A DNA stretch of 64,000 nt from a virus. Both the position numbers and the translations under genes were made by a program. Positions 57,112 to 64,000 of this stretch are shown here, piece by piece. Under the pieces are notes generated by a model. The model saw only the letters and a program-made list of their open reading frames with translations, did not search any database and was not told the DNA's origin. Where the stretch lies: positions 1 through 64,000 of IMG/VR virus record IMGVR_UViG_3300006033_000016; one strand, written 5' to 3'. Numbering within the stretch: position 1 is the first letter of the stretch; every line of letters begins with the position of its first letter.

Positions 57112-57235
57112 GTGCCAACAGGATTTATAAAGACGTTTGGACTATTGCTCTACCATTTGAGCTACCACATCGTTTCCGAGGTGGACTGGAATCGAACCAG
57201 CACGCGACAGTTGTAGTCTTTACAGCATTTGGCAC
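57112..57235 (-). ncRNA. Y RNA-like element with permuted tRNA-like domain (Y5)
   Basis: 124 nt, 6 kb from the other copies and 3 nt before tRNA-Trp. Ends GTGCCAA/TTGGCAC; AATGC and ATCCTG; helix TAAAGAC/GTCTTTA then TACA. T arm GCTGG-TTCGATT-CCAGT; acceptor-like stem CCACCTCG/CGATGTGG with one mismatch closed by a GAAA tetraloop; D arm GCTC-AAATGGTA-GAGC. Has no separate anticodon-like hairpin. Confidence 0.72.
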
Positions 57236-57240
57236 AAAAA

Positions 57241-57495
57241 TCATCTCTTATAAGGGAAGAACCTTCCCTCGATGTAGACCGGAACCCCCTCCCAGTTGCC
57301 TGGAAGTGCGTTCTTAGCCTCGGACACAAGAGTTATTTGACGATCTACTTCGTCATCAAAGGCATACACGATGATTCCGTTAGGGCCTGACCGCTTTGGG
57401 TCCAGCCCATACCCCACAGAGTAGTTCTCTGTAGAGAAGAAATCAGCGTGAGCTTCCTTGAATCTGTCCGTGGCCTTTTTGATATTCTGGCTCAT
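57241..57495 (-). CDS. hypothetical protein, 84 aa
   Basis: Not recognised; ends 5 nt before the Y5 element. Confidence 0.6.
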   Translation of the reverse strand: MSQNIKKATDRFKEAHADFFSTENYSVGYGLDPKRSGPNGIIVYAFDDEVDRQITLVSEAKNALPGNWEGVPVYIEGRFFPYKR

Positions 57496-57577
57496 CTATG
57501 TATTCCTGTATCTAAGTGTGATTGTGGAGATGAAGGTTCCACATCTTAGATTTACAGACATCAGACTCAAGAATCGG

Positions 57578-57661
57578 CGGAAAGAGTGGGATTCGAACCC
57601 ACGGTACTAAAAGTACGACCGCTTAGCAAGCGGTTGCCTTAGACCACTCGGCCATCTTTCC
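57578..57661 (-). tRNA. tRNA-Ser (anticodon GCU)
   Basis: Class II: acceptor GGAAAGA/TCTTTCC, anticodon arm CCGC-TTGCTAA-GCGG, variable stem GTAC/GTAC, T loop TTCGAAT, G73. CCA not encoded. Confidence 0.93.
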
Positions 57662-57665
57662 TCTG

Positions 57666-57857
57666 TCACCAAAAGGCAAGCAACTCTAGGCGCCCCAGTC
57701 TAAGAAAAGCGGAGTAGTTTCCCCTGTTGGAGTCAACAAGCTTGTGCTCTCCAGATCTTATGGAAGACCACGTGATATACGGGTTCAACAAGGCAGCGAG
57801 GTCTAACGATCCCATGCGGATCCGTAGTGTACCGTCACTATCTCTAGATAGATCCAT
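57666..57857 (-). CDS. hypothetical protein, 63 aa
   Basis: Start set at the ATG at 57857 (GAGAAGGAAA upstream), overlapping the next gene by 14 nt. Not recognised. Confidence 0.58.
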   Translation of the reverse strand: MDLSRDSDGTLRIRMGSLDLAALLNPYITWSSIRSGEHKLVDSNRGNYSAFLRLGRLELLAFW

Positions 57858-58209
57858 TTTCCTTCTCCACATATCTAAGGAGGTCGTAAAGACCGTTTCT
57901 TACATCATTCTTGTGTAGATTACCATACTGCATAATTTCAATGTGTTCCGTTCTTTTTGATTTAGTAAGCAGAACCCAACACGGTTTACTATGGAAGTCT
58001 GTAGGCAGACTCAGTACGAATCGTCCATAAGACATAATGAACTCGCAAGAAAGAGAACCGTCGTAATCAATGGACACGTCACACTCTGGAAGGCGTTCAC
58101 CTAAAGCCCTATACACAGGGGCAGCCTCAGCTAAAACTCTATTCACGTGAAGAGAGAATGTTGCATCACAAAGGTAAGATTCCAATTGAGACAACTTAGA
58201 AATTGACAT
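57844..58209 (-). CDS. hypothetical protein, 121 aa
   Basis: Not recognised; lies between tRNA-Lys and the 63-aa gene. Confidence 0.6.
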   Translation of the reverse strand: MSISKLSQLESYLCDATFSLHVNRVLAEAAPVYRALGERLPECDVSIDYDGSLSCEFIMSYGRFVLSLPTDFHSKPCWVLLTKSKRTEHIEIMQYGNLHKNDVRNGLYDLLRYVEKENGSI

Positions 58210-58222
58210 CTACACACTCCGG

Positions 58223-58295
58223 TAGGCGGAGAGGGGTTCGAACCCTCGACAAACAGATTAAGAGTCTGCTGCTCTACCAACTGAGCTACCCGCCC
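58223..58295 (-). tRNA. tRNA-Lys (anticodon CUU)
   Basis: Acceptor GGGCGGG/TCCGCCT, anticodon loop CTCTTAA in CAGA/TCTG, T loop TTCGAAC, A73; no full CCA (CCG). Confidence 0.93.
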
Positions 58296-58299
58296 AAAT

Positions 58300-58433
58300 G
58301 ACTCCAGTTGGAAGTACGCTGGAGTCCCCGTACCCGTCTGATATTTGTGACAGCTCCCGCAGACGGTCAGGAGTTAGTCTGTCAGTCCTCCCTCACGAAA
58401 GAACCCTCTCAGCGGCACAAAGCAAACTGAGAG
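58300..58433 (-). other. gap with three inverted repeats
   Basis: GACTCCAG/CTGGAGTC (58300-58326), a CAGAC/GTCTG pair near 58360 and CTCTCAG/CTGAGAG (58406-58433). The last lies right after the 247-aa gene's stop and could be a weak terminator; none has a strong T-tract. Confidence 0.4.
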
Positions 58434-58434
58434 C

Positions 58435-59178
58435 CTATGCTTTTTTGGCTTTCTTGTAGCAAACCGAAGCCAGATCGACTCCTGCACTTATAGCCTTCTC
58501 TTCTCTATCCTTTGGGTCGGACAGAAGAGCGGAGGAGAGATCTTCTCTTGCCTTTTTAAGATGAACAGTAGCCAAGTCATGCGTGTGTAAACTTCGAAGA
58601 AGTCTAAGACCATGGTAAATAATGAGTCGACGCTTAGTTCTTCCCTGGGCTACTTCAGAAGTATTACGACTGGACTTCGATCTAGACTTGGACCTCCCCA
58701 AGGAATCCTCCTCAGGAGAAGAAAGCTCGTCTAGCAAAGCAGTATAGAAGGGAACAATATCTGGTATGTTATCAACCAGCTGACCCACCTTGAAGGAGTC
58801 CTTACCTCGTACAACAGTGGTTCCTTTATCTGGAAGAAGAGAGCTTATGTAGTGTGGCAAACTTCTATCCAAACTGAGCCGCATGTCAGAAGGATGTGTG
58901 TCTGCCACATGAGGAGAGTGGCTACAGGGTGAGGTCTCCCTGTTGTCCAGCTTACTTGCGGCCTCCAAAAAACACAAGGCAATATCTCTCAACTGATCTG
59001 AGGTTATTCCCTCAAGAGAATTGCCGCTAATTCGCATAGAGGTAGAAAACGCGCCCATAGCACCGTTTTCCACCTTTAGGATAGCACGATCGGACCGTTT
59101 TACGTCTCTATCTATGCGAATGGTTACTCCACTATTTCCTGTATGAATGTACCTAGAGTCTAGATTAAGATCGGACAT
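58435..59178 (-). CDS. hypothetical protein, 247 aa
   Basis: Not recognised. A Ser/Arg-rich low-complexity segment (EDSLGRSKSRSKSSRNTSE, about residues 155-173) divides it into two parts; C-terminal half helical. Confidence 0.65.
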   Translation of the reverse strand: MSDLNLDSRYIHTGNSGVTIRIDRDVKRSDRAILKVENGAMGAFSTSMRISGNSLEGITSDQLRDIALCFLEAASKLDNRETSPCSHSPHVADTHPSDMRLSLDRSLPHYISSLLPDKGTTVVRGKDSFKVGQLVDNIPDIVPFYTALLDELSSPEEDSLGRSKSRSKSSRNTSEVAQGRTKRRLIIYHGLRLLRSLHTHDLATVHLKKAREDLSSALLSDPKDREEKAISAGVDLASVCYKKAKKA

Positions 59179-59242
59179 CTGATTTTCTCCAGTTGGTTAG
59201 GTGTTCGGCGTTAGCCGAATTGACCTTCGCACATGGTGCGGG

Positions 59243-59327
59243 CAGAGGAGGTGGGATTCGAACCCACGGTACCCGGAGGTACACACGATTTCCAGTCGTG
59301 CGCCTTAGACCACTCGGCCACTCCTCT
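59243..59327 (-). tRNA. tRNA-Ser (anticodon GGA)
   Basis: Class II: acceptor AGAGGAG/CTCCTCT, anticodon arm ACGA-CTGGAAA-TCGT, variable stem TACC/GGTA, T loop TTCGAAT, G73; CCA not encoded. Confidence 0.93.
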
Positions 59328-59332
59328 AAGTC

Positions 59333-59944
59333 TTAGGAGATTACAGATGCCAGTTTTTCTTGTGCTTTTGCAAGAACAGCCTTTGCCCGTTCTATCTCCC
59401 ACTCCCGAAGAAGTCGTGGATAAGACTCTACAGCGTCGTTATAGGCAGCAAGTTTTGCTTCATAGTCTGCCCTCAATTTATCATTTTCTTGTCTAACTTC
59501 TTCTGGACTACGTGAGTATTCCACCATAACGACAAGAGGGTCATATTCGCCACCATACTCGATATGGTATTCAGATCCAGCCAATGCTTTGACGAGCAGT
59601 GGAATAGTTGTATGGTCTAAACAGGACTCCGCATGAACCAGGTCGTTTTCGGAAAGAAAAGCCCACTCTGGGCTGTCTTTTTCAGTCTCTCTGTAGAAAG
59701 CGAGAGATTCTAGACTAAATTGGAATACGAAGGGATGAAAGGACTCTGCAAGGGCAACCACTCCAAAACTAGTCATCAAGAAGAACCCCTTACCAAGGTC
59801 TATGATCCCTTCTCCCACAGGAAGGGAATAGTTGGGATAAGACACGTTAAGCTTGTACAACTCAAACCATTCCCTTCTTGTCTGAGCTGCCTCCTTCGGC
59901 TTAGAGGGCTTCTTAGGCTTCGTAGGTTTCTTGAGGTTCTTCAT
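59333..59944 (-). CDS. hypothetical protein, 203 aa
   Basis: Lys/Pro-rich N-terminal 20 residues (KKPTKPKKPSKPKE) precede an acidic globular part and a coiled-coil C-terminus. Not recognised. Confidence 0.65.
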   Translation of the reverse strand: MKNLKKPTKPKKPSKPKEAAQTRREWFELYKLNVSYPNYSLPVGEGIIDLGKGFFLMTSFGVVALAESFHPFVFQFSLESLAFYRETEKDSPEWAFLSENDLVHAESCLDHTTIPLLVKALAGSEYHIEYGGEYDPLVVMVEYSRSPEEVRQENDKLRADYEAKLAAYNDAVESYPRLLREWEIERAKAVLAKAQEKLASVIS

Positions 59945-59965
59945 AAGACGTCCTGACTAAATTAG

Positions 59966-60615
59966 TGGAGCTGACGGGGATCGAACCCCATCTTTGTACC
60001 TAGACGAGTGTAGGAGCCTAGTGAATGCCCAACCGTCTTCGCCCCACACATGGGTTCGAATTTCCCCATGTTGGAGTTAAACTATGACAGTTTGGGCAAA
60101 GCAGCCTAAGATTTGATGGTACAGTATTTAGACAATTACCATCTATGTGGTCGACCTGAAGAGGTATGTTCCCCGTTACTTCGTTGACCTCAGCCCATCC
60201 GCATTTCTCGCACTTAGAATCTGCTCGGTCAAACAACCAACGTTTTACATGAGAGGAAAGCTGCTTCTGCGCATTGTTAATATGTCCTGAAACTTCTCCT
60301 GAAACCCATTTTTCGATGTATAGATTATACTGATAATCAAACTGGCATCTATTACTACAATAATGACTACGTTTGTTGGTTAGAGGAGTACTACATCGTA
60401 GGCAATTAGGGTGTGCAAGGTACGGATCAGTTTTTAACTTGTGCTTTACGAGCCAATAACGTATACGTCCTTTGCTGCAGCCTAAACGCTTAGCAATGTT
60501 CTGTATTGATAGTTTTTCGTTTACTAAAGATTCAAGAAGATCGTATTCCACACTTAAATCATAAGTGAGAGTAAGATCTCTTCTAACTTTACTCTCCCAG
60601 CTGAGCTACAGCCCC
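59966..60615 (-). tRNA. tRNA-Ala-like gene split by an insert carrying an HNH gene
   Basis: The 5' part (acceptor GGGGCTG, D arm GCTC-AGCTGGGA-GAGT) ends near 60590; the 3' part (T loop TTCGATC, acceptor CAGCTCC, A73) starts near 59990. Acceptor halves pair over 7 bp with one G-U. The 5' part closely resembles bacterial tRNA-Ala. Between them lie about 40 nt, the HNH gene and about 30 nt. The anticodon arm could not be rebuilt, so this is either an intron-bearing gene or a disrupted one. Confidence 0.55.
60018..60551 (-). CDS. HNH homing endonuclease inside tRNA-Ala-like gene
   Basis: 177 aa, GTG start. N-terminal helix-turn-helix (LSIQNIAKRLGCSKGRIRYW, about 13-32), zinc Cys pair CLRC...CSNRC near 50-70, then the HNH core CEKCGW near 115, LQVDHIDGN near 132 and LRLLCPNCHSLT near 147. 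Its position between tRNA halves suggests intron or insertional homing. Confidence 0.85.
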   Translation of the reverse strand: MEYDLLESLVNEKLSIQNIAKRLGCSKGRIRYWLVKHKLKTDPYLAHPNCLRCSTPLTNKRSHYCSNRCQFDYQYNLYIEKWVSGEVSGHINNAQKQLSSHVKRWLFDRADSKCEKCGWAEVNEVTGNIPLQVDHIDGNCLNTVPSNLRLLCPNCHSLTPTWGNSNPCVGRRRLGIH

Positions 60616-61103
60616 ATACCTTTTTCTTTACAGTGTTTTGTATAGTACCACAAGGCTTCCTGTCCTGCTTCGGACAGAGAAGAACAAGGAATTTTTCTTT
60701 TCTCCTTAGCGTAAAGCCAAGTAAGATAGGTCATCTTCTCGGCCGATTCCGGATACCCAAAAACTATATCCTTGTCCCGAAGCCATAAACCGAATTCTAC
60801 GTTGGTAGTAAAGCCCGGCATTCCTTCTGACAGGGATCTTGGAACCCAGAACAGAAGTAAGTTGCAAGAGGATATGGCCAGATACTCCCATTCAGTTTGG
60901 TGATCGTAATTACCGTGAAACGTACCTGTCCTATCCTCTGGGTAGAACAGGCAAACGTTGTCCGTCTTCCCGAAAATACTCTCCAGTTCTCTCACAGCAG
61001 AAGGGCGCCAAGACTTAGCGTTAGAGTCGCGAGGAGTAGGACCTGCGAGAAATATGCTGAAGGACGTGTAGGTGAGTGGTTCTAGAGCGTAACAAATGTT
61101 CAT
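60606..61103 (-). CDS. nucleoside 2-deoxyribosyltransferase-like protein
   Basis: 165 aa. IFLAGPTPRDSNAKSWRPSA (about 17-36), YDHQTEWEYLAISSCNLLLFWVPR near 67-90 and TTNVEFGLW near 101 match the deoxyribosyltransferase-like fold, with Glu 105 (NVEFG) as the likely nucleophile. Related enzymes cleave or swap N-glycosidic bonds of nucleosides or nucleotides. Its last 10 nt overlap the 5' end of the tRNA-Ala-like gene. Confidence 0.8.
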   Translation of the reverse strand: MNICYALEPLTYTSFSIFLAGPTPRDSNAKSWRPSAVRELESIFGKTDNVCLFYPEDRTGTFHGNYDHQTEWEYLAISSCNLLLFWVPRSLSEGMPGFTTNVEFGLWLRDKDIVFGYPESAEKMTYLTWLYAKEKRKIPCSSLSEAGQEALWYYTKHCKEKGMGL

Positions 61104-61126
61104 GGTACTCTTTAGAGTTTACTGGG

Positions 61127-61200
<74 letters not shown>

Positions 61201-61214
61201 TCATGTTTGTCCTG

Positions 61215-61712
61215 TTAGTCTCTTTCGACCCAGTCCAAGTCCGTAATGTCACGAAGAACATTCAAGGTTTTGGCACTTTTTGCAGAAAGAGAAGAGGCTA
61301 TGATTTGAGCCAACGCGGAAGTACTAAGACGCTCTCCTACTACCCAGGACTTTCTTATTTCTGATAGCAGGTTGTAGATGTCCGGCCTGTGGGACTCTTC
61401 CGCCTTCTTCATCAGGCTTTCAAACTCAGAGAATACAAAAGGTATAGCCACGGATGATTTGGATTTCATAATGGACTGAAGAGATTCTAGGCACTGAGAG
61501 CATGTGATGGGCTCTTCTGCCGTTCCTCCTCCATTAGACCCAAACCAAAGGGAACTAGATCGGCAAAGTGCGAACAACCCTTCATCGATACGATAAACAA
61601 TATGAGATAGCTGAGGAACACAGTCGTCTCCATCGTACCCTACGCCCATCCCTCTGGATAAAACGAAGTACTCTTCTTCCGGAGAAAGAGGTCTTTCAGT
61701 TGTTTGGGTCAT
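61215..61712 (-). CDS. hypothetical protein, 165 aa
   Basis: Start set at the ATG at 61712, overlapping the lipoprotein gene by 17 nt. CSQCLESL near residue 72 is the only Cys pair. Not recognised. Confidence 0.63.
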   Translation of the reverse strand: MTQTTERPLSPEEEYFVLSRGMGVGYDGDDCVPQLSHIVYRIDEGLFALCRSSSLWFGSNGGGTAEEPITCSQCLESLQSIMKSKSSVAIPFVFSEFESLMKKAEESHRPDIYNLLSEIRKSWVVGERLSTSALAQIIASSLSAKSAKTLNVLRDITDLDWVERD

Positions 61713-62079
61713 CAGAAAATGTCCATCCTGAGTTTGGAACAAAGTGACGGTCGTGAATTGCTTCACATACCTGTTTCGATAGGCCAAGCTCCTTGTAGGC
61801 TTGTTCCCAACGACCCATCTGAACTTGTACCATGTTGTACTGACCGCTTAGGTGCACTAAATTGCCTCCTTCGGACAGCCAATAAATTCCGTCAGATTGA
61901 GGCTCATTGGCCACACTTACGTCCTCTAGTGACCAACACCTAAGAGGTGTACCATCCATGGCGTATTGGACTACCACCCAATCTGACCCCATGGCCCCCG
62001 CACCACAGGCCGAGCAAGAACGCTCAACGCCAGCGCAGGACACTAACCCCAAAAGAATCAAACGCAAAATCCAACGCAT
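61696..62079 (-). CDS. putative lipoprotein, 127 aa
   Basis: MRWILRLILLGLVSCAG is a lipoprotein signal with lipobox LVSC (Cys 15), followed by more Cys (CSACGAG). The mature region is globular, not spanin-like. May alter the host envelope, for example in superinfection exclusion; inferred only from location. Confidence 0.68.
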   Translation of the reverse strand: MRWILRLILLGLVSCAGVERSCSACGAGAMGSDWVVVQYAMDGTPLRCWSLEDVSVANEPQSDGIYWLSEGGNLVHLSGQYNMVQVQMGRWEQAYKELGLSKQVCEAIHDRHFVPNSGWTFSDDPNN

Positions 62080-62080
62080 A

Positions 62081-62491
62081 TCACATCACCTTGGGTTTGA
62101 GTATCTCGTCTAACTCATGCTCGAAGCTAGGCCCCAAAACACAGATGGAGTAGTCTAGCAACGAAGTAGGTATCGAACTGTGTTTGTGATGCTGGGCTTC
62201 GAAGTATATTCTCCAAAACTCTTTTTCGTCGTCTACGAAAACAAACTCTTGGCGTCTATAACCCACCAGCCATATGTGTAGAGGAGAGTTTGCCGAAAAC
62301 TCAGCTGACACAGAAAGGTAGTCAGGAGGACACGGACCATCTTCAGATGAGGAAACAACAAACTCTGTTTGCATGAACCCCAGAATGGAACTAATGCTTG
62401 CTCTCGTACACTTCTCAAGAGACTCTGTAAGAGTTTCTCCTGAGGATTTTCGGATCACGAAAATCTGTTTGACCCTGCTGTGGTGTATCAT
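62081..62491 (-). CDS. hypothetical protein, 136 aa
   Basis: Not recognised; lies 1 nt from the lipoprotein gene start. Confidence 0.62.
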   Translation of the reverse strand: MIHHSRVKQIFVIRKSSGETLTESLEKCTRASISSILGFMQTEFVVSSSEDGPCPPDYLSVSAEFSANSPLHIWLVGYRRQEFVFVDDEKEFWRIYFEAQHHKHSSIPTSLLDYSICVLGPSFEHELDEILKPKVM

Positions 62492-62504
62492 ATCACACCC
62501 GATA

Positions 62505-62762
62505 TTAGGAACGCATCTTTCGCATCTCGAAAGGAGAAGGAAACGGCTTTAGTTGAACGGGGCGGTGATCAACCGGAACCCGGAGCAGTTTGTGGTTTCT
62601 CCTCTGAGGAACCATATCAATAACTGGGCCTCTAGGAGCAGCTACAGCCCCACAGGAAGCACATGTGGGTGTAGGAGGAATTACGCTCCAATAAATAGTA
62701 GGGACACAAACTGTACCACCGCAAAGGGAACAAGTGCCTATTACCTGTTGATTGTAATACAT
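62505..62762 (-). CDS. zinc-ribbon protein, 85 aa
   Basis: CSLCGG (near residue 11) and CASCGA (near 34) form a zinc ribbon; C-terminal tail basic. Confidence 0.65.
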   Translation of the reverse strand: MYYNQQVIGTCSLCGGTVCVPTIYWSVIPPTPTCASCGAVAAPRGPVIDMVPQRRNHKLLRVPVDHRPVQLKPFPSPFEMRKMRS

Positions 62763-62795
62763 ATCTTTCTTCTTTCTTCTAGGACGATCCTAGAT

Positions 62796-62871
62796 TGGAG
62801 CGGGCGATGGGGCTTGAACCCACAACATCCAGCTTGGAAGGCTGGCACTCTACCAATTGAGTTACACCCGC
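62796..62871 (-). tRNA. tRNA-Gly (anticodon UCC)
   Basis: Acceptor GCGGGTG/CGCCCGC, anticodon arm CCAGC-CTTCCAA-GCTGG, T loop TTCAAGC, CCA encoded. Confidence 0.93.
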
Positions 62872-62895
62872 TTACTGTCTTTACATAACACTAGG

Positions 62896-62967
62896 AGACG
62901 CGAGAGGGATTCGAACCCCCGTCCATTAGATTTGCAATCTATGTCCTAACCACTCAGACATCGCGTC
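62896..62967 (-). tRNA. tRNA-Cys (anticodon GCA)
   Basis: Acceptor GACGCGA/TCGCGTC, anticodon loop TTGCAAA within AGA/TCT pairs, T loop TTCGAAT, T73; CCA not encoded. Confidence 0.9.
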
Positions 62968-62975
62968 AAAATTAG

Positions 62976-63175
62976 CGCCCCTGGGAAGACTCGAACTTCC
63001 ACCACCTAAACCAAAACCTAGAATTAGGAAACGCGCTTCCCTAGCGACCCTGGTCCTCAGTGCCATTCGGTGCCTCTGCAACCTTAAGGTTTCCCTGCTT
63101 TATAGGCAGGTGCTTAGATGCCATTTACGGCCCGGCTCCGTTTTTCCGGTGTTCTTCCTTTTGAACTTCAGGGGC
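62976..63175 (-). tRNA. tRNA-Gln (UUG) interrupted by a ~128-nt insert
   Basis: Acceptor GCCCCTG/CAGGGGC, D arm GTTC-AAAAGGAA-GAAC, T arm GGAAG-TTCGAGT-CTTCC, G73. The anticodon stem strands CCGGA and TTAGG (one G-A mismatch) and a 4-nt variable loop are restored if the insert lies between stem base 31 and loop TTTTGGT, giving anticodon UUG. The insert folds locally (CCTGC/GCAGG, AACCTTAAGGTT) and contains GGGAAACC as in group I introns but is too short for a full core. Confidence 0.65.
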
Positions 63176-63176
63176 T

Positions 63177-63262
63177 TGGTAGGGATGGAGGGAGTCGAAC
63201 CCTCACGGCCTTTCGGCCACTGGATCCTTAGTCCAGTGCGTCTGCCATTCCGCCACATCCCT
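63177..63262 (-). tRNA. tRNA-Leu (anticodon AAG)
   Basis: Class II: acceptor AGGGATG/CATCCCT, anticodon arm CTGGA-CTAAGGA-TCCAG, variable stem GGCC/GGCC, T loop TTCGACT, CCA encoded. A34 would need inosine or would read CUU directly. Immediately followed by the tRNA-Gln gene (1 nt). Confidence 0.9.
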
Positions 63263-63265
63263 ATT

Positions 63266-63727
63266 TCATGAAATCACGCCAAGGACTACGTACCCGCTCT
63301 TAGCTTTCATCCCGTTGCATACACTAAGAATGTACGTTCCTTTTCGCTGACACAGGTATATGTTACGAGCATCAGGAGCATAATAGCTGGTAGGTAAAGG
63401 AACAGCCCACACTTCCGGTGGGTCCCACGGTCCTCTTACAAAGAGAGCTTCTCTATCCGTCAGCAGGGACTTTCTAACCTTGAGACAATATTCTTTTTGT
63501 TCTTCCGCAGACACTTCTGATTTGGTTCTAACGGAGAGACTTCTTACATGAGCCTCTAGCGTAGAAAGCCGACTCTCTAAGAGGGAGATCTTCTGCTCTA
63601 GCGGACGTCTCTCATCTTCTCTCTGACGTCGCGCCTCTTCCTCTGCTTGCTTGCGTCTCTCATTTTCCGCCTTCGCAATTCTGCGAGAAAGAGCGAGTTC
63701 TTCTGTTCTCCGATCACGATCCATCAT
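63266..63727 (-). CDS. coiled-coil protein, 153 aa
   Basis: Start set at 63727, where ATG overlaps the upstream stop (ATGA). Residues about 5-75 are a long Arg/Glu-rich coiled coil; the C-terminal 70 residues are beta-rich. Not recognised. Confidence 0.68.
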   Translation of the reverse strand: MMDRDRRTEELALSRRIAKAENERRKQAEEEARRQREDERRPLEQKISLLESRLSTLEAHVRSLSVRTKSEVSAEEQKEYCLKVRKSLLTDREALFVRGPWDPPEVWAVPLPTSYYAPDARNIYLCQRKGTYILSVCNGMKAKSGYVVLGVIS

Positions 63728-64000
63728 CTCCGCTGCCCCCAGCGAGACCTGGCCCAGAGAAGAACACCCGCAAACTCTTTGATACGAGGATCGTTGTGTT
63801 GTAGGAGACAGCGCAACGTGTAGTCTATATCTTGTGTGGCTTCGTACAGCTTGTAGAACTCTGCCCGAACAGCAGACACAAATTCTTGGTCTATGTTCTG
63901 CGCAGTGGATAGAATGTTCCACCCAGACTCTTTTCCGTCAAGAATCAAAATAGAACAAGAAATGATAATACTTCTCTGCTGAACGCCCAGCAAGGGCTTA
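63724..64000 (-). CDS. hypothetical protein, partial (5' end beyond window)
   Basis: Open to the right edge; the visible 90 or so residues include LLQHNDPRIKEFAGVLLWARSRWGQRR at the C-terminus. The real start lies outside the window. Not recognised. Confidence 0.6.
   Translation of the reverse strand, partial: KPLLGVQQRSIIISCSILILDGKESGWNILSTAQNIDQEFVSAVRAEFYKLYEATQDIDYTLRCLLQHNDPRIKEFAGVLLWARSRWGQRR

Noticed and set aside
62976-63175. Standard group I intron or tmRNA
   Set aside because: No P7 GACTA-type R/S pair and far too short for a group I core; no tag-peptide frame or Ala-type acceptor for tmRNA.

Overview
This window reads as an accessory stretch of a large double-stranded DNA phage genome. 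It holds about 115 short, tightly packed genes, nearly all on the minus strand, with 1-14 nt ATGA/TGATG overlaps. It also has a long run of phage-type tRNA genes and typical phage functions: amidase, endonuclease VII, several HNH and LAGLIDADG endonucleases, thymidylate synthase, ATP-dependent DNA ligase with an intein, two RNase HI copies, Nudix and AlkB. I see no structural or packaging genes, no integrase, no rRNA and no CRISPR array. The host is not evident. One secreted TPR protein (35007-35816) looks like proteins common in Myxococcota and related deltaproteobacterial groups, while several hypothetical families resemble those of actinobacteriophages, so any host assignment is weak.

Layout. 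1-3338: leftward hypothetical genes, the first running off the left edge. 3353-4689: a rightward island (amidase, endonuclease VII) closed by a bidirectional terminator at 4808-4843. 4862-19859: a long leftward run with Nudix, NADAR-DUF4326, R2K ATP-grasp, RNase HI and Thg1 among hypothetical genes. 19871-26554: a kinase / PP2C / VWA set resembling the TerY-P triad, with an isochorismatase-fold enzyme and a histone H1-like basic protein. 26576-34758: AlkB, nicotinamidase, a rightward LAGLIDADG endonuclease and a radical SAM enzyme. 34775-43124: the host-like TPR protein, an NMNAT-like enzyme, a PncC-like enzyme, cupin, ThyA and nicotinate phosphoribosyltransferase. 43131-50183: a second RNase HI, tRNA-Leu genes, a PD-(D/E)XK nuclease and a TROVE/Ro60 protein. 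50241-63262: a tRNA and small-RNA zone interleaved with small genes, the intein-containing ligase, three HNH or small membrane gene groups, and a deoxyribosyltransferase-like enzyme.

Three groups of genes appear to work together. (1) A Ro60-like TROVE protein lies downstream of four repeated RNA elements, with a fifth copy 6 kb away. Each has pairing ends, a conserved internal loop and, in four of five, a tRNA-like domain in permuted order (T arm before D arm) whose acceptor stem is closed by a short loop. I interpret these as phage Y RNAs of the YrlA type; a shared promoter-like motif precedes the cluster and a terminator follows the Ro gene. (2) Nicotinamidase, an NMN deamidase-like protein, nicotinate phosphoribosyltransferase and a nicotinamide/nicotinate mononucleotide adenylyltransferase-like protein would form a deamidating (Preiss-Handler) NAD salvage route; with NADAR they suggest NAD/ADP-ribose-based counter-defence. 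(3) The kinase, PP2C and VWA proteins suggest a phosphorylation switch.

A repeated minus-strand motif, AACCCTG-k-n-CATA-n-TA, lies just upstream of at least six transcription units and is probably the phage promoter. Sixteen tRNAs or tRNA-like genes were recognised, three of them interrupted by inserts of about 50, 128 and 550-600 nt.
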